From Desulfobacteraceae bacterium (GTDB taxonomy: Bacteria; Desulfobacterota; DSM-4660; Desulfatiglandales; B25-G16): a DNA stretch of 5,375 nucleotides. Both the position numbers and the translations under genes were made by a program. The number at the start of each line of letters is the position of its first letter. The stretch's first letter is position 1. Below, piece after piece: positions 5,062 to 5,375 of this stretch. Where the stretch lies: NCBI GenBank assembly GCA_028572035.1, contig JAPVWE010000099.1, positions 1-5,375 of the forward strand, given 5' to 3'. The notes under the pieces were generated by a model that saw only the letters and a list, made by a program, of their open reading frames with translations, was not told where the DNA came from and did not search any database.

Positions 5062-5375
5062 GTGAATGCTCATTGCTTGTTGAGGGTACGAAACAGATCG
5101 ACCCTGGCTCCGTTGCTTCTGACTGCCTTGATATTGTCTATGCTCACCATCGGGGTTGCGAATGCTGGCAGTAGCCGCCCCAAGGTGGTGATCCTCGAAT
5201 TACACGGCATGAAACAGGGCATTATTGACGAAAACCTCGAGGGACTGCCCCATTTTCAGGAACTGATCAGGGGACCTCGCAACGCACAGGCGTACGTCTA
5301 TCTTCCCCGGGTCTTCGTCACCATCCCGGCCGCCTCCGTGCCGGGTATATCCTCTATGTACACCAGTCTTTACCC
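5062..5375 (+). CDS. Secreted alkaline-phosphatase-superfamily / type I phosphodiesterase-like protein, N-terminal part
   Basis: The first 104 codons of a gene running off the right edge. GTG at 5062 is preceded by GGAGGG (5051-5056) at 5 nt, a strong ribosome site that decides this start. Residues 1-35 form a signal peptide: a basic N-region (RVRNR), a hydrophobic core (LAPLLLTALILSMLTIG) and cleavage after ANA, so the protein should be exported. The mature part opens with KVVILELHGM and goes on through LPHFQELI to PAASVPGISSMYTSLYP. This matches the first strand and nucleophile loop of alkaline phosphatase/NPP-type hydrolases (V.VIDGLR...LP.L..L...P..TFPNH.TL.TG.YP). Two catalytic positions differ: His48 where the first metal-binding Asp is usual, and Ser92 where NPP enzymes carry Thr. 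The fold call is reasonable; activity and substrate are unknown. Codon use looks GC-richer than in the B12 genes. Confidence 0.7.
   Translation, partial: MNAHCLLRVRNRSTLAPLLLTALILSMLTIGVANAGSSRPKVVILELHGMKQGIIDENLEGLPHFQELIRGPRNAQAYVYLPRVFVTIPAASVPGISSMYTSLY

Noticed and set aside
5045..5065. Six-codon ORF MKGGKL overlapping the GTG start
   Set aside because: It has no ribosome site of its own and its ATG falls just before the strong GGAGGG that serves the GTG start; likely chance.

Overview
The window looks like a Gram-negative chromosome of moderate GC. The signs are a TonB-dependent outer-membrane receptor with a signal peptide and TonB box, and short palindromic repeats of the kind scattered through deltaproteobacterial (Desulfobacterota-like) and related genomes. 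The lineage is inferred from style only; no marker gene is present.

The theme is vitamin B12. Read on the minus strand from right to left: a CPBP-family membrane protease (4086-4730); a promoter (3941-3969); two complete cobalamin riboswitches in tandem (3703-3924 and 3395-3621), each followed by its own intrinsic terminator (3634-3668 and 3333-3367); a BtuB-type receptor (1278-3227); a repeat-rich 760-bp spacer; and cobU, the adenosylcobinamide kinase/guanylyltransferase of the late B12 pathway (1-519, running off the left edge). At the right edge, on the plus strand, a secreted alkaline-phosphatase-superfamily protein begins (5062 onward).

The tandem leader is the most notable element. In each unit the sequence shows the aptamer core, a closing P1 stem, an L5 loop with AGACTG that can kiss an L13 loop with CGGTCT, and a terminator whose 5' arm can instead pair with the 3' arm of P13. 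This predicts two transcription-attenuation gates in series: B12 stabilises L5-L13, P13 stays closed, and the terminator forms. The two units share near-identical cores but have different, compensating stems.

The spacer between btuB and cobU is a graveyard of B12 elements. It holds a decayed third copy of the leader, with a promoter like that of the intact leader (33/40 identical) and a 34-column piece of the aptamer, but no B12 box and no 5' half. It also holds the start of a broken cbiA (cobyrinate a,c-diamide synthase) on the plus strand, with a frameshift in its Walker A loop and truncation next to a three-armed palindromic repeat. A terminator-like hairpin at 660-697 and an AT-rich promoter candidate at 551-578 suggest cobU is now transcribed separately from btuB. 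A reasonable reading is a locus that has kept uptake and salvage (btuB, cobU) while local copies of other B12 elements decayed; an intact cbiA may still exist elsewhere in the genome.
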